Shown here: positions 23,975 to 34,510 of the stretch, one piece after another
Layout: each line of letters opens with the position of its first letter
Numbering within the stretch: the stretch's first letter is position 1
Assembly (NCBI GenBank): GCA_002897115.2
Contig: BCIH01000011.1
Location: forward strand, 528,804-592,803
Direction of reading: 5' to 3'
Length of the DNA stretch: 64,000 bases
From: Prototheca cutis
Taxonomy: Eukaryota > Chlorophyta > Trebouxiophyceae > Chlorellales > Chlorellaceae
Program-made: the position numbers and the translations under genes
The notes under the pieces: generated by a model
What the model saw: the letters and a program-made list of their open reading frames with translations, nothing else
What the model was told of the DNA's origin: nothing
Databases searched by the model: none

Positions 23975-26110
23975 ATGGCTGGGGTGACCCAGCCCCAGCC
24001 GCCTCCCGAGAGGTGCGAGAGGCTCGTCCACATGGCGCCGATATAACAGGCTGCTATCGCGACCAGGGTTCCATGGAGTGACATTTCGCCCTTTACAATG
24101 TGCGCAGGGAGGTGCCAGAAGGGTACAAAGCCCTGACAGAGGGCAAGGCCACCATTCTGCAGCGTGCGAACGAGGTCTTCTACAACCCAGCCCAAGTGAG
24201 TGGATTTTGGGTTTTCTACTGGGGTCTATTGAGCAGTGGGTACACTGGTGCAGTGTACTCGGAGCAGCAGGCAACGATTGACGATACTGGCATGTCATGG
24301 CTCGCACAATCTCAACACCCCCCCCCTGGCTCTCTGAAGGTGATCAACCGCGATCTTTCTATTGCGGTGTTGCGGTACTTTTTGGAGCTCCGCGCGCGTG
24401 AACCTCGCAAGGGGGGCCGCGGCGCCAGTGGCACTGCCGGCGATGGCCCCACAGGGTTGAGCATTCTGGAGGGTCTGGCGGCTTCGGGTCTCCGGGCCAT
24501 CCGGTACGCACAGGAGATCCCTGGCGTCTCTCGCGTCGTGGCCAACGACCTGGACCCCGAGGTCGTGGTGTCCATGCGCCGCAACATCGAGTTCAACGGC
24601 CCTGCGGTGTCGGCGATCGTGGAGCCGTCAGTCGGCGACGCGCGGCTGGTCATGCTGCAGCGAGCTGGGGAGTTTGATGCAGTGGATCTGGACCCCTACG
24701 GCTCGCCCTCGCAGCTGCTGGACAGCGCGGTCCAAGCCGTGGCTGACGGCGGGCTGTTGCTGTGCACCGCCACCGACATGGCGGTGCTGTGCGGCAACAA
24801 CTCGGAGACGTGCTTTGCCAAGTACGGCTCGTACCCGCTGCACCGCGCGTGGTGCCACGAACAGGCGCTGCGCATCCTGCTGGGTGCGCTGGAGACTGCG
24901 GCGGCGCGCTGCAAGCGGCACATCGAGCCGCTGATTTCGCTGTCCATCGACTTTTACGTCCGCGTGTTTGTGCGCATCCACGTGTCTGCGGCGGAGGTGA
25001 AGAACAGTGCGCTGCGCATGGGCTACGTCTGGCAGAGCCAGGGCTGTGACTCGTTCCACTGGCAGCGCATGGGACGCAAGATCCCAAAGGGCAAGGGGTT
25101 CAAGTACGCCCCCGGCGCGGGGCCGGCCGTGCCCCAGACCTGCCCGGAGACGGGCGCAGCGTTCACCATGGGCGGGCCCTTCTGGGCCGAACCCCTGCAC
25201 TCCCGCGACGCGCTGGACGGCGTCCTCCAAATCCTGCGGGAAAACAAGGACCAGTTCCCGGCCTATGCTCGCGTGCATGCGCTCCTCACCATGGCCAGCG
25301 AGGAGCTGCCGGACGTGCCCCTCTACATCAACCTCCACGACGTCTGCAAGACCCTCAAGTGCACGCCGCCCCGCGCAGAAATCCTGCGCTCCGCCATCGT
25401 CAATGCCGGATACAGGTCGATTGGGAGCCGGCCCTTTTTTTCGAATGCAGGGTTGACAGCGTCGTTGTTGTGGTTGCTGTTGTGATCGGAACGACCGCAG
25501 CCCAGGACCCCGAGGCTCCAATTCCTTCAGCACCCTCCCTTCAACACAACGCACAGGGTATCGTCCACGCATGCGTGCCCGCTGGGCATCAAGACTGACA
25601 TCCCCTTTGACAAGTTCTGGGACATCATGCGCTGCTGGATCGCCGACCACCCGGTCAAGAACGTCATGCCGGGGTCCGCACGTAAGTGGCCCAGTGGAGT
25701 CTTTGCCTTTTCCTTGGGTAGTTCTCTGTTTCCCGTGAAAGGATTGAGGAACATCACAGCAGATTCAGGGAGCCCGTGCCCACCAATCCGCCGCCACCAA
25801 CGACACAGTGGAGAAGCTGTTGTCCAAGCAGCCCGAGCTCAAGNCCAACTTCTCGCGGGCGCAGGGTGCGCTGAGTCAGGCCCGAACCCAAAAGGTGGCA
25901 CGATATCTTCCAAACCCCGAGGCAAACTGGGGGCCCAAACCACGGCACAGCCGTGCCCGCAAGGCNCAGCCGCAGGAGGGGGAGGCCGAGGCCACGCCCG
26001 CCGAGGACGCGGCCGAGGAAGCTGCCGAGAAGCTGACAGAGACAGACGTGTCCGTGGAGGAGTTCAAGCCAAAGGCTGTGGCTGTCGGCTCTGAGGCCAA
26101 TGGCGCCTGA
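23975..26110 (+). CDS. TRM1: tRNA (guanine26-N2)-dimethyltransferase TRM1
   Basis: Exons are 23975-24012, 24108-24195, 24340-25415, 25557 to about 25681 and about 25763-26110, giving roughly 556 residues. The start MAGVTQPQPPPER joins EVPEGYKALTEGKATIL. Family motifs follow: VFYNPAQVINRDLSI, the SAM-binding loop ILEGLAASGLRAIRYA, VVANDLDPEVV and the catalytic DLDPYGSP. Near the C-terminus is YLPNPEANWGPKPR, also diagnostic for TRM1. The enzyme methylates G26 of tRNAs using SAM. The last intron is odd. A perfect donor (C|GTAAGT at 25682) leaves phase 1, but all usable acceptors (25759, 25762, 25768) need phase 0. A one-base assembly error or an unusual splice site is likely there; the flanking frames are each clearly TRM1. 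Confidence 0.9.
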
Positions 26111-26648
26111 GCAACCGATGTCCGTACCGACAGACCTGTGCAAAAGAACGAACCTTGACGAATGCAGCTTGCATTGGACTCTTTGACTGCCTTTTTTTGT
26201 TCTAGTGGTTGCTGTGCACAAATCTTGATGAAGCAGCTACCCGCTGGCCCAACCCCTGGTGTCATCCTGATGAGTACCAGGGTTCGGGTCCGGTCTTTGC
26301 TTCGGACCAAAGACATATTCATGTGTAAGCCCCAAAAATCACTTGAATCAATAGCAATCTGGATCTGCCTGGTGCCTCATACGAGAGTAGGTTTTGAGGG
26401 AGTTGGTTGTGGAGCAGGACACGTGGGCAACGCCAGTGGCTGAATCCACCACCTTCCAAGACATGACGTACTAAAAATAAAGGGATGCAGGTGGACGCTA
26501 CGAGCACGCTTGCATTCCACTTCGGCATTCGCGTGCCGTACCCCCAGAGTGAATTCTAGCACTGTACGCGTCTACACCGGCTCATCAGAGTCCAGCGAGA
26601 CACACTCGGTCTCAGTCAGCACTGGGCCATCCCGCCCAGGCACACAGT
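26111..26648. other. Intergenic spacer TRM1 - BCAT
   Basis: 538 bases of average composition contain no recognised gene. An AATAAA hexamer near 26475 could be a processing signal, but its position far from the TRM1 stop makes this doubtful. Confidence 0.5.
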
Positions 26649-28413
26649 ATGTCGCTCGCAACACTACGATGCGAACAGCTCCAGTGCTGCCTAAACAGGT
26701 GCGATTACGGCTGTCCATGGTCAAGGGATATTGCGGATGTCGGTGTACGTCGACATGCAGGTCCTGCTCGTGCCCTTACGCGGACCGCTCCGCCACGTTG
26801 TCCCTCCCCACAGGCAGCGACTGCCTGGCCCGCTTCGACTGCAGGGCCACGCCAGCCTCTCGAACAAGTACGCAATCTGTTTGCATAGTATATCCACATG
26901 CATGCGTGGTTTTATGGGATCGTTTTGGAGAACGCCCGTGCCTGATCATTGCGATGGGTGGACCTGGGGCTTGAGGATCTTCCCTGGGCTCCTCACTGAC
27001 TTTCGCACACGTCACAATGTCCACTGCCTACCGCAATCCCCGCTGCCCACCACCATTTCTCACCCCGCAAACACGTCGGCAGGAACGCACACGCGTCTGC
27101 GCGCCGCCAGCCGGCACACCCGCAGGCCACGCTTCCCCGCGCGGCCGCTGCCGCCGCCGAGGTGGCGCAGGGCCCCGCCCTGGGCGAGCCCACGACGGCG
27201 CTGGACTGGGACAACCTGGGCTTTGGTCTCAAGGGTGTCGCACCGGTGAGCATGATTCTGATACAGGGGGTTTGTACGGACGGGTGGTGAGCAGCGAGCA
27301 CGAGACCATGTGGGCCTCTTGTGAGCTTGTGCCAGATCCCCACTGCACCTTTCGATCCTTTCCCGGAGGCCTTGGGCCTATTCCGCCCCACCCTCCAAAC
27401 CAACCCCCCCAACCCTTGCCGAGTTCTTGTGTGCGCAGGCGATGTTTGTGTCGACATTTGATTCGGAGACGGGGGAATGGAGCGAGGGCGGGCTGCAGCC
27501 ATACGGCCCGCTGGCCATGTACCCCGCGGCGCAGGTGCTCAACTACGGGCAGGCGATCTTCGAGGGCATGAAGGCGCAGCGCTCGGCGCGTGGCCGGATC
27601 GTGCTGTTCCGGCCGGGGGCGAACGCGGAGCGCATGCAGGCCGGCGCGGCGCGCATGACCATGGCCGCCCCGCCCGAGGAGCTGTTTGTCCGGGCTCTGG
27701 AGGAGACGGTGCGTGCCAACGCGAGCTATGTCCCGCCCCAGGGCAAGGGGTCGCTGTACCTGCGCCCGCTGCTGGTGGGCAGCGGGCCCATCCTGGGCGT
27801 GGGCCCCGCGCCCAGCTTCACATTTGTGGTCTTCGCCTCGGCCGTGGGCGCGTACTTCAAGGGCGGCCAGTTGACGCCCATCGACCTGCTGGTCGAGACA
27901 CGGTTTCACCGCGCGGCCCCGCGGGGCACGGGCGGCACCAAGTGCGCGGGCAACTACAGTCCGGGCATCGGCGCGCTGGTGGCTGCCAAGGCCGAGGGCT
28001 ACACGGATGTCGTCTACCTCGACGCCAAGACCGACAGCTTGCTGGAGGAGGTGTCATCCTGCAACATTTTCGCCGTGTTTGGGCGCACCATCCGCACGCC
28101 GCCGCTGCAGGGCACCATCCTGCCGGGGGTGACTCGGCGTTCGGTGATTGAGCTGGCCCGTAGCCTGGGGTACACGGTCGAAGAGGCCCCGCTGCCCATC
28201 GAGGAAGCCCTGCATGCCGACGAGGTGTTCACCACGGGCACCGCCGTCGTACTGTGCTCGGTGGGGTCGCTGACCTACAAGGGCCAACGCAAGACCTACT
28301 GCCAGGACCAGCCGGGGGCCGTGACACTCGAGCTCTACACCGCCCTCACCCAGCTCCAGTCCGAAGTTGACCCGGACCCCTTTGGCTGGGTCTTCCCCGT
28401 GGATCTGGCGTAA
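26649..28413 (+). CDS. BCAT: Branched-chain amino acid aminotransferase, organelle-targeted
   Basis: Four exons, 26649-26698, 26814-26867, 27083-27245 and 27439-28413, give 413 residues with phases 2, 2, 0. The first 60 residues (MSLATLRCEQLQCCLNR... ARRQPAHPQATLPRAAAAAA) look like a plastid or mitochondrial transit peptide. The fold-type IV PLP enzyme starts at ALDWDNLGFGLKG. It contains YGPLAMYPAAQVLNYGQAIFEG, the PLP-lysine region GTGGTKCAGNYSPG and LLEEVSSCNIF. It ends with TTGTAVVLCSVGSLTYKG and FGWVFPVDLA. BCATs interconvert Leu, Ile and Val with their 2-oxo acids using glutamate/2-oxoglutarate. The last exon is certain. The two short 5' exons are inferred from frame and splice consensus. 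Confidence 0.88.
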
Positions 28414-28714
28414 TGGATGAATGGCAAGGGATTCGTTTGCTCCCTTGCACCACAGCCAGCCCCGGCATCCACGGAGAAGAGACATGTGCGATGGCGAGAA
28501 TGATTGCGCCGACCGGGGGTGTGCGTCACACAATGAGTGCATGGCCCCTTCCCATGGGGGTTTTGCGACGAATGCCCCGCGGGCTTGCCGCGCATCAATG
28601 TAGAGGACTGCAATGCAGATGATCCGTCTGCGCATGCACGGTCCATGTACATACACACACACTCATTCAGTGAATATTTCATTCAGCAGTCAGCCAGTCC
28701 ATGCATGCTATTCT
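28414..28714. other. Convergent spacer BCAT / YbeY-HAD
   Basis: 301 bases, tail to tail. No gene is seen; a short ACAC-rich stretch lies near 28650. Confidence 0.6.
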
Positions 28715-30093
28715 TCAATTGTCCTTCGCATCATCGTTCGCAACACCAGCTCCAAGGATATGGTCAAAGGCCTGGGCCAGCCCTCCGCTGTTATGGTCTG
28801 CCACAACCAGTGCCGCGGCTTGGCGTACTTCTGGAACGGCATTGCCCATGGCCACACCGATCCCGGCATTCCGGACCATGGCCAGATCATTCCCGCCGTC
28901 GCCCACCGCCATCATCTGGTCCGCACTTAGCTGCATGTCGTCCAGCAGAATCTGCAGCGCGGTCCACTTGTTCCAGCCACGGGGCACAATCTCCAACATA
29001 TTTGGCAGTGCCTGCATCGTTTCAGCCCCGCTGCCCGCCAGCAGCTCCTGCTTGAGAAAAGGGGGACAAGCAGCGGATGGCCCTCCGCACCATGCAGTTT
29101 GGTACCGCTCACCTGGGACTGGGCTCCCTGAGAGATGACCCCCCCCCCCCCCCCCAAAAAAAAGGAACCGACCTCCCAGTCTGGTTTGAGCTTGGTGTCG
29201 ATAATCTCGGGGTCAGTCATGAACAGGAGCTTGTGGACGGCATGGCCGTTGGCGATGGCCTCGGGGCTGGGCAGCACCGACGCCAGCGGCTCGTGGTACC
29301 GCCAGTGCAGCTCATCCAGTTCGGGTGCCGCCTGCGTCGTGACGCAGGTGTCCCCCAGAAAGGCACACAGTGGGACGCCGTGGCGCTCTGTTGGAGGCGA
29401 GTATGTGTGGTTGTTTTTGGGACACGCTTGCAACGCCGAGAGGTGGATCAGAGGGAGTTGTTCCGACCGTACAGAAGGAAAACAGCAACAGAGGCCTGGT
29501 CTGCCTCAACCAATCAAAACCCGCCCACCCACCGACACAAACTTCCACAAACACACATACCGGAGTATTCAAATGCAGCCTGGACTGTCTCCGGCGGCAG
29601 GGAGGCAGTGGAGAGCAGGCGCCCACCCAGGCCATAGACGACCAGCCCTTGAAGGAAGATCCCCGGGGCGGTGGGAGCGGCCATCCAGTCCAGGCCCACA
29701 GGCGCCAGCGCCACAGCGGCAGCAGGACGTGCTTTCCCCGTCGCCAGAATCACCGTCACGCCTGCGTCGACAGCACGTTGAATGGCCGCCGCCGAGCATG
29801 GCAGTGCCGCCGAGCTGCCGTCCAGCAGCGTGCCATCCATGTCCAATGCTGCCAGTTTGATGGGCTGCACAGGTTGGTCTCCGGCCAACGAGATCAGGCC
29901 CTTGCCGCCCCAACCCAGCGCCTGCAGCACCTGCACCTCCAGGGCCTCCATCTCCTTCGCCGCTGCCTCACCTGATCTCAGGAAGATTTTGTTGGGGTGG
30001 GGGGTCGCAATGGTTGCACCGGTGATACGATATGAAACAATAACCCCCTTGAATGCATACCAAAAAGGAGTTGGTCAAGGGCAACCCATGAGC

Positions 30094-30132
<39 letters not shown>

Positions 30133-31115
30133 GTCATGATTTCATCGGATACAGCCCGACAGCAACGGCGTCCTGACCTCGTTCGTGGTCCAGGCCGAGC
30201 AGATGCAGGAGCCCGTGCACTAGCAGCACACGCAGCTCGGTCTCCAGACTGTGCCCCCGCTCTGCAGCCTGGCGTTCTGCAGTGTCCAACGAGATGACGA
30301 CGTCCCCCAGCAGCACAATGGGCGGGCGGGGGGACCCCAGGGAGGGCCAGACCGAGCCCTGGTCGTCGTGCCCCATCTCGAACGATAGCACGTCCGTCGC
30401 CGCGTCCACGCCCCGGTACTCGGCGTTTAGTCGTCGGACGACGTCATCCCGCGCCAGGACCAGCGACAGTTCCACCGCGCCGCGCAGCAGGTCGTGGCTA
30501 CGCAGCTGCGCCAGTGACACCACAGCCGCCGCGGCATCCCGCTCCAGCTGGGCGATCAATCCGCGGGCCCTGTGTTATGACGAGTTTGCTTTGGGTTTTA
30601 ATGCGGAGAGGATGTAAACAGATTGTCACTGGGCAATAGAGGATCCCGTCAGCCAGGGGTCCAGTGCAAGGGGTTCCCCTCTCCCCAAGACGAACGCTTC
30701 CCTTGAGTCTGCCCCACCGGCAGTGCGCTTCACAGATGCAGGGTGGTCAATGCCCCATCCATGTGCATCCCGATCGCCACCAATCGTGCCTGATTTCATC
30801 AGGGAAATCGCCTTGCAGGGAGGCGTACACCTCGATGGCGACATCGTTTGTGGCCGTGGTCACCCCCCTCGGGCTGGCAGGCAGGGGTGGGGTCCTCCTT
30901 CCACAGTCTCCACTGGGCCCAGCAGGAAGGCCAGACCAGGCGCTTCCCTGCACCCGAGATGCATGCCGAGCTACCGACAGAACATGTCCTCCAGGTGCAA
31001 GTGCAGCATGACCCCTGCGGAGCAGGCGCGGCCCCGCTCGGGGAGCGAGCTGGGAGAAGGCCCTCCAGCCGCACTGAAACCCTCCCACACTGCTCAACAC
31101 CGCGTATCGCAGCAT
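28715..31115 (-). CDS. YBEY: YbeY endoribonuclease fused to a Cof-type HAD phosphatase
   Basis: Five exons on the minus strand, 31115-30781, 30569-30178, 29971-29561, 29387-29173 and 29047-28715, give 561 residues with all phases closing. The first 90 residues (MLRYAVLSSVGG..., many R/A/S) suggest an organelle transit peptide. YbeY follows: LNAEYRGVDAATDVLSFE and the zinc site HGLLHLLGLDHE at about 229-240. The helix AAAKEMEALEVQVLQALGWGGKGLI leads directly into the HAD domain. That domain has DMDGTLLDG (nucleophile D285, acid/base D287) and the Cof motif MAVGDGGNDLAMV. Plant YbeY (Arabidopsis At2g25870) has the same fusion and processes chloroplast rRNA. The HAD substrate is unknown. Confidence 0.9.
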
Positions 31116-32586
31116 CCCTGCCCGATCAGTTCTATGTCATGTGCATCACAGCAATCGTTTCCAAGCGCTGATGGGCACACGTTGATTCTGGGCAGGATTG
31201 CGCCCCACTGAACGGGCGCTTAAACCCCAACGACGAAACTTCCGTCGCGAGATATCCATGCCCTTCCCCCATCTGCTCCATGCACCAGGTCAGGAGTTCC
31301 AAGTTCTGATGCTTTCTTCATCCCACATTAATCAGGAAAGGTGTTAATGGCTTCTTGAGAGCATTATGGCTCTTGTACGATGGCTGTGGCTATCGCGATG
31401 CAGATGGCGCAATGCCAAGCGTCCACCAGTGCTTGACCCGTAGGAGTTTGGCATTCCAGGACAGAGGCATCGGGTTCTGCACCCCCAAGTCGTGACCCAG
31501 CGATGGACAATGGTCAGTTGAGCCGTTTCTCTGCATATGAAATCCGTGGCCCTGCCACAGGCAGGCCCAACATGGCACGAACGAGACTGCTTCGCTGCGC
31601 CAGCGGTGGCTCCCAGATGGCGGCCTGCGTCTCTGGAACTGGGATTTGATGGCACATTTGAAAATGAGGCTCGCCGTCAAAACCCTGCGGAAGACCGGCA
31701 AATAGGTGGCGCTGTTCCATCTCTCAAGTGCACAGGGCTGACGGGTGAAATGTTCGCCTTCATTATACCTGGTCCTATAAGAGGGTTTGCACTGCACCCG
31801 GCGAGGCCCCTCCGCTGCCGAGTGCCGTGCTTCTTTACTTCTCTGTATGCTGCTGGTTTTCCACAACTACTACGGTCCGACACTTCATCTCAGTTATTCT
31901 AGCCCTTTCTTGATGCCAAGCGGTCTCCTTTGGTAGCGCTGTTCCTGCTCTTCCGTACGCTTGGGTTCCTATACTTGTCCCATAATTTTCATCCGATTAG
32001 CTTTTCAGCTAGAATATATCGGCAACAATGGCTACAAGCGGAGGGCCACAGCGAGACCAGATGCAGCTGCAGAGGCCCAGAAAACAGTGGTCATGACGTT
32101 GCCCATTGCTGGACTCGAATCTGATCCCTAGATTGCGCTGCCTCTGCACAGTAATTTCCCTGATTTGACAACAGTGGGCAATTTAATAATGATATGGAGG
32201 TGTAAGACGAGATTTTCTTGTGGAATCAGCCCAAACAGCACCTGCTCTAGGGCCCAACCAGTGTATGACCCAGCCTTGCCAATCCTAAGGGTGCTTGCTG
32301 GCACCACCCTGTTCTGAGACTGTGCCTTTGGTGCGGAATAAACATCCTCGTGCAGTCATACAAGGGGGTGCTGCACGGGACGGCCTGGAGGGGATTTTTA
32401 AATCTCGTGCCATTCCCCTGTGCGTCTTACACCAGCGCCCCTCTGGGGTCTGGGGAGTATTACCAACTGCTCGACGCAGGCAAGTACAGAGAAAATGAAA
32501 GGCCAACCTGGGTTATTGTGGACGACCCAAGCTCCCGATGGAGTGGTGCCAGACCCATCCACACAACAACCCCCCCCCCCAAACTC
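31116..32586. other. Gene-poor spacer with lower GC
   Basis: This 1471-base spacer is one of the two longest without a gene model. From about 31300 to 32450 it is visibly AT-richer than the neighbourhood, with codon-like periodicity absent. Short frames such as 32350-32958 (+) and 31390-31866 (-) show no family features. It could be an old insertion or simply a long spacer. Confidence 0.5.
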
Positions 32587-33492
32587 TCAGGCAGTCTTGC
32601 GCCGGCGGTGCTGCCTGCTCTTGTAGGCCGTGGAGGCCAGCAGCCCTCCGAAGACCATGCCGACGGCCAGCCACTGCTGCGGCAGCAGCGGGTTTCCGCT
32701 CCACAGCACCGACAGCAGGATGTTGAAGAACTTGCGGGTGGTGGTGACCAGCGTATTGACCAGGCTGCCAAAGCGTCGGATCGTCTGGAAAATGAACAGC
32801 TGTCCCACCGCGCCACACAGGCAGAACAGTGCGATGTCACGGCCAACCTGTTTTTAGGGGTTTTAATTGGATGGGGGGGGGAGGGGGGGTTACTATTTCC
32901 AGACAATGCAGGGTTGTTTTGCACAACATTGAGGTACCTACGGTGGGCAGCTGCATGAAAAACAGGGGCTGACCCACCCACCCGCACCCACCTCGGGAAA
33001 CTCGATGCAAAAGGTGACGAGGTCCTGGCCTGCGCCACTGAGGACGAACAGAAACGGCAGGTAGAACAGACCGCACCAAAAGTTCATCCAGCACATCATG
33101 TGCAGCGCCGTGCCGGCATGGTACTTGCGGTGAATTTCGTCCTGTTTCGGATGGGTGTTGGGATAGTTGGTATTCACAATTCCTGAACGACAACAACAAC
33201 GAAAGCAACTCCATGAAAGCAATGGACCTGGGCAGCGTTGGTGTAGCCATCAAGCATGAGGTTGATGAAGCAGAGCAGGTAGCCCAGTGGCGCATTGGGG
33301 CTGGCCAGCTTGCCGGTGACCTTGCTGGACGACCGAAGTGCAAACAACGAGATGCCGGCTGCATGGATCGGGTTAATTGGGGGGGGGAGGGGGGGGGGGA
33401 GATGGATCCATAGACAGCCGATCTAGCCAGTGGCAGCGATGGGATACAGCAGGGCAAGCCACCCACCCACCCGCTCGTGTTTCTCCCCCCCC

Positions 33493-33537
<45 letters not shown>

Positions 33538-34127
33538 CTCACCAGAGATGAGGAGGCAGCAGGTGTACTCGATGGTGGAGTATGCCTTGGCGTGCAGCAG
33601 GGTGCCGACCAGCATGACGGGGATCATCTTGGAGGACTTGGCGAGGACCTGGGCGGGGTAGGAGATGTAGCGCAGGGCCTGCATGCCGCAGGCTGGGCCG
33701 ATGCTGTTGCTCACAGCCGCTCTCCAGTAAGCCGTCATGGGCGGGGCCTTGGCGTCCTTGCTGCATTTTGGGTGCAGGGGACATTGTTTTCTTGGGAAGA
33801 CAGTGCAGAAGGCAAGATGGTTGCTGGCCTGGCCCCGTCATGGCACGGCCTTCACTGCCGGCCCACAACCATCGCAACCGTCCAGTCACCTCACCCCGAC
33901 TCGAAGATCCTGAGCAGGACAAAGGCCCAGAGGAAGCACGACCAGCTCTGGACGCCGTTCAGGGCAGGCAGGTGCGTAAAACGTTTGAGCTCGGGGCCAA
34001 AGCGCTTGGTTGACAGGGTCTCCTGCATGACGCCCTGGGTCAGGTAGGCGCCATAGATGCCACCCACGCAGAATAGCAGCTCGATGGCCAGTCGGAGCTG
34101 GGTGTGGGACTGTGGGTGCCGCGCCAT
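32587..34127 (-). CDS. SLC35B1: ER/Golgi nucleotide-sugar transporter, SLC35B1-like
   Basis: Five exons on the minus strand, 34127-33895, 33760-33543, 33358-33228, 33141-32992 and 32847-32587, give 330 residues with all phases closing. The protein is almost entirely hydrophobic, with about ten predicted membrane helices (LAIELLFCVGGIYGAYLTQGVMQETL at the start, FWCGLFYLPFLFVLSG and LFIFQTIRRFGSLVNTLV later). TLVTTTRKFFNILLSVLWSGNPL is the signature of the UAA/SLC35B family. The C-terminus KSRQHRRRKTA is basic, compatible with a dilysine-type ER retention signal but not a perfect one. SLC35B1 members exchange nucleotides or nucleotide sugars across the ER membrane; the substrate cannot be read here. 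Two introns carry G-rich 5' and C-rich 3' ends. Confidence 0.88.
33359..33542 (-). repeat. Intron with GT repeat at the donor and C run before the acceptor
   Basis: On the coding strand the intron starts GTGAGTT, continues as an uninterrupted GT repeat of about 20 units and a G run, and ends with two C runs before GATCCATGCAG. The ends are complementary over the G and C runs. Confidence 0.7.
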
Positions 34128-34510
34128 GGCCCTGGCTGGCGGGGCAAAGGCAGTGCTGAGGGATCCCCCGGACAAGCAACACGTCCTGGCACGGCAGGTG
34201 GGTGGCGTGTGCCGCCCAGATGCGCGGCACTCCCTCACAAACAAGCGCCCGGTGTTATCTTGATTTCAATGAAATGAATGTCAAATCATGAGGGGGGTTG
34301 CATTCGCAGGGAATTGACCGCGATCACGTCCGTCGCTCGAAGGAATACATCTGTTGCATGGGCGGACCGACCGCACGACTGGAAACCAGTGGAACTGCGC
34401 CTTGTTGGGCCCGGCCGACAGCCCCTTCAACTAGCGCGGAGCTGACTGGGAGGACGTATTTTGAAGCTTTTTTCGCGTGATCACTAGGGTACCAACCAGT
34501 TGGAAGAATC

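Noticed and set aside
27017..27571. Start of BCAT at the ATG at 27017
   Set aside because: That ATG is in a different frame from the aminotransferase. The correct frame is closed by a stop at 26997 and needs upstream exons.
28613..28930. Possible small gene in the BCAT/YbeY-HAD spacer
   Set aside because: The frames are short, repeat-rich and mostly antisense to the last HAD exon.
30134..30559. YbeY as a free-standing gene
   Set aside because: The frame has no ATG at its start and would lack the C-terminal helix; splice sites join it in phase to the HAD exons and to an upstream transit-peptide exon.
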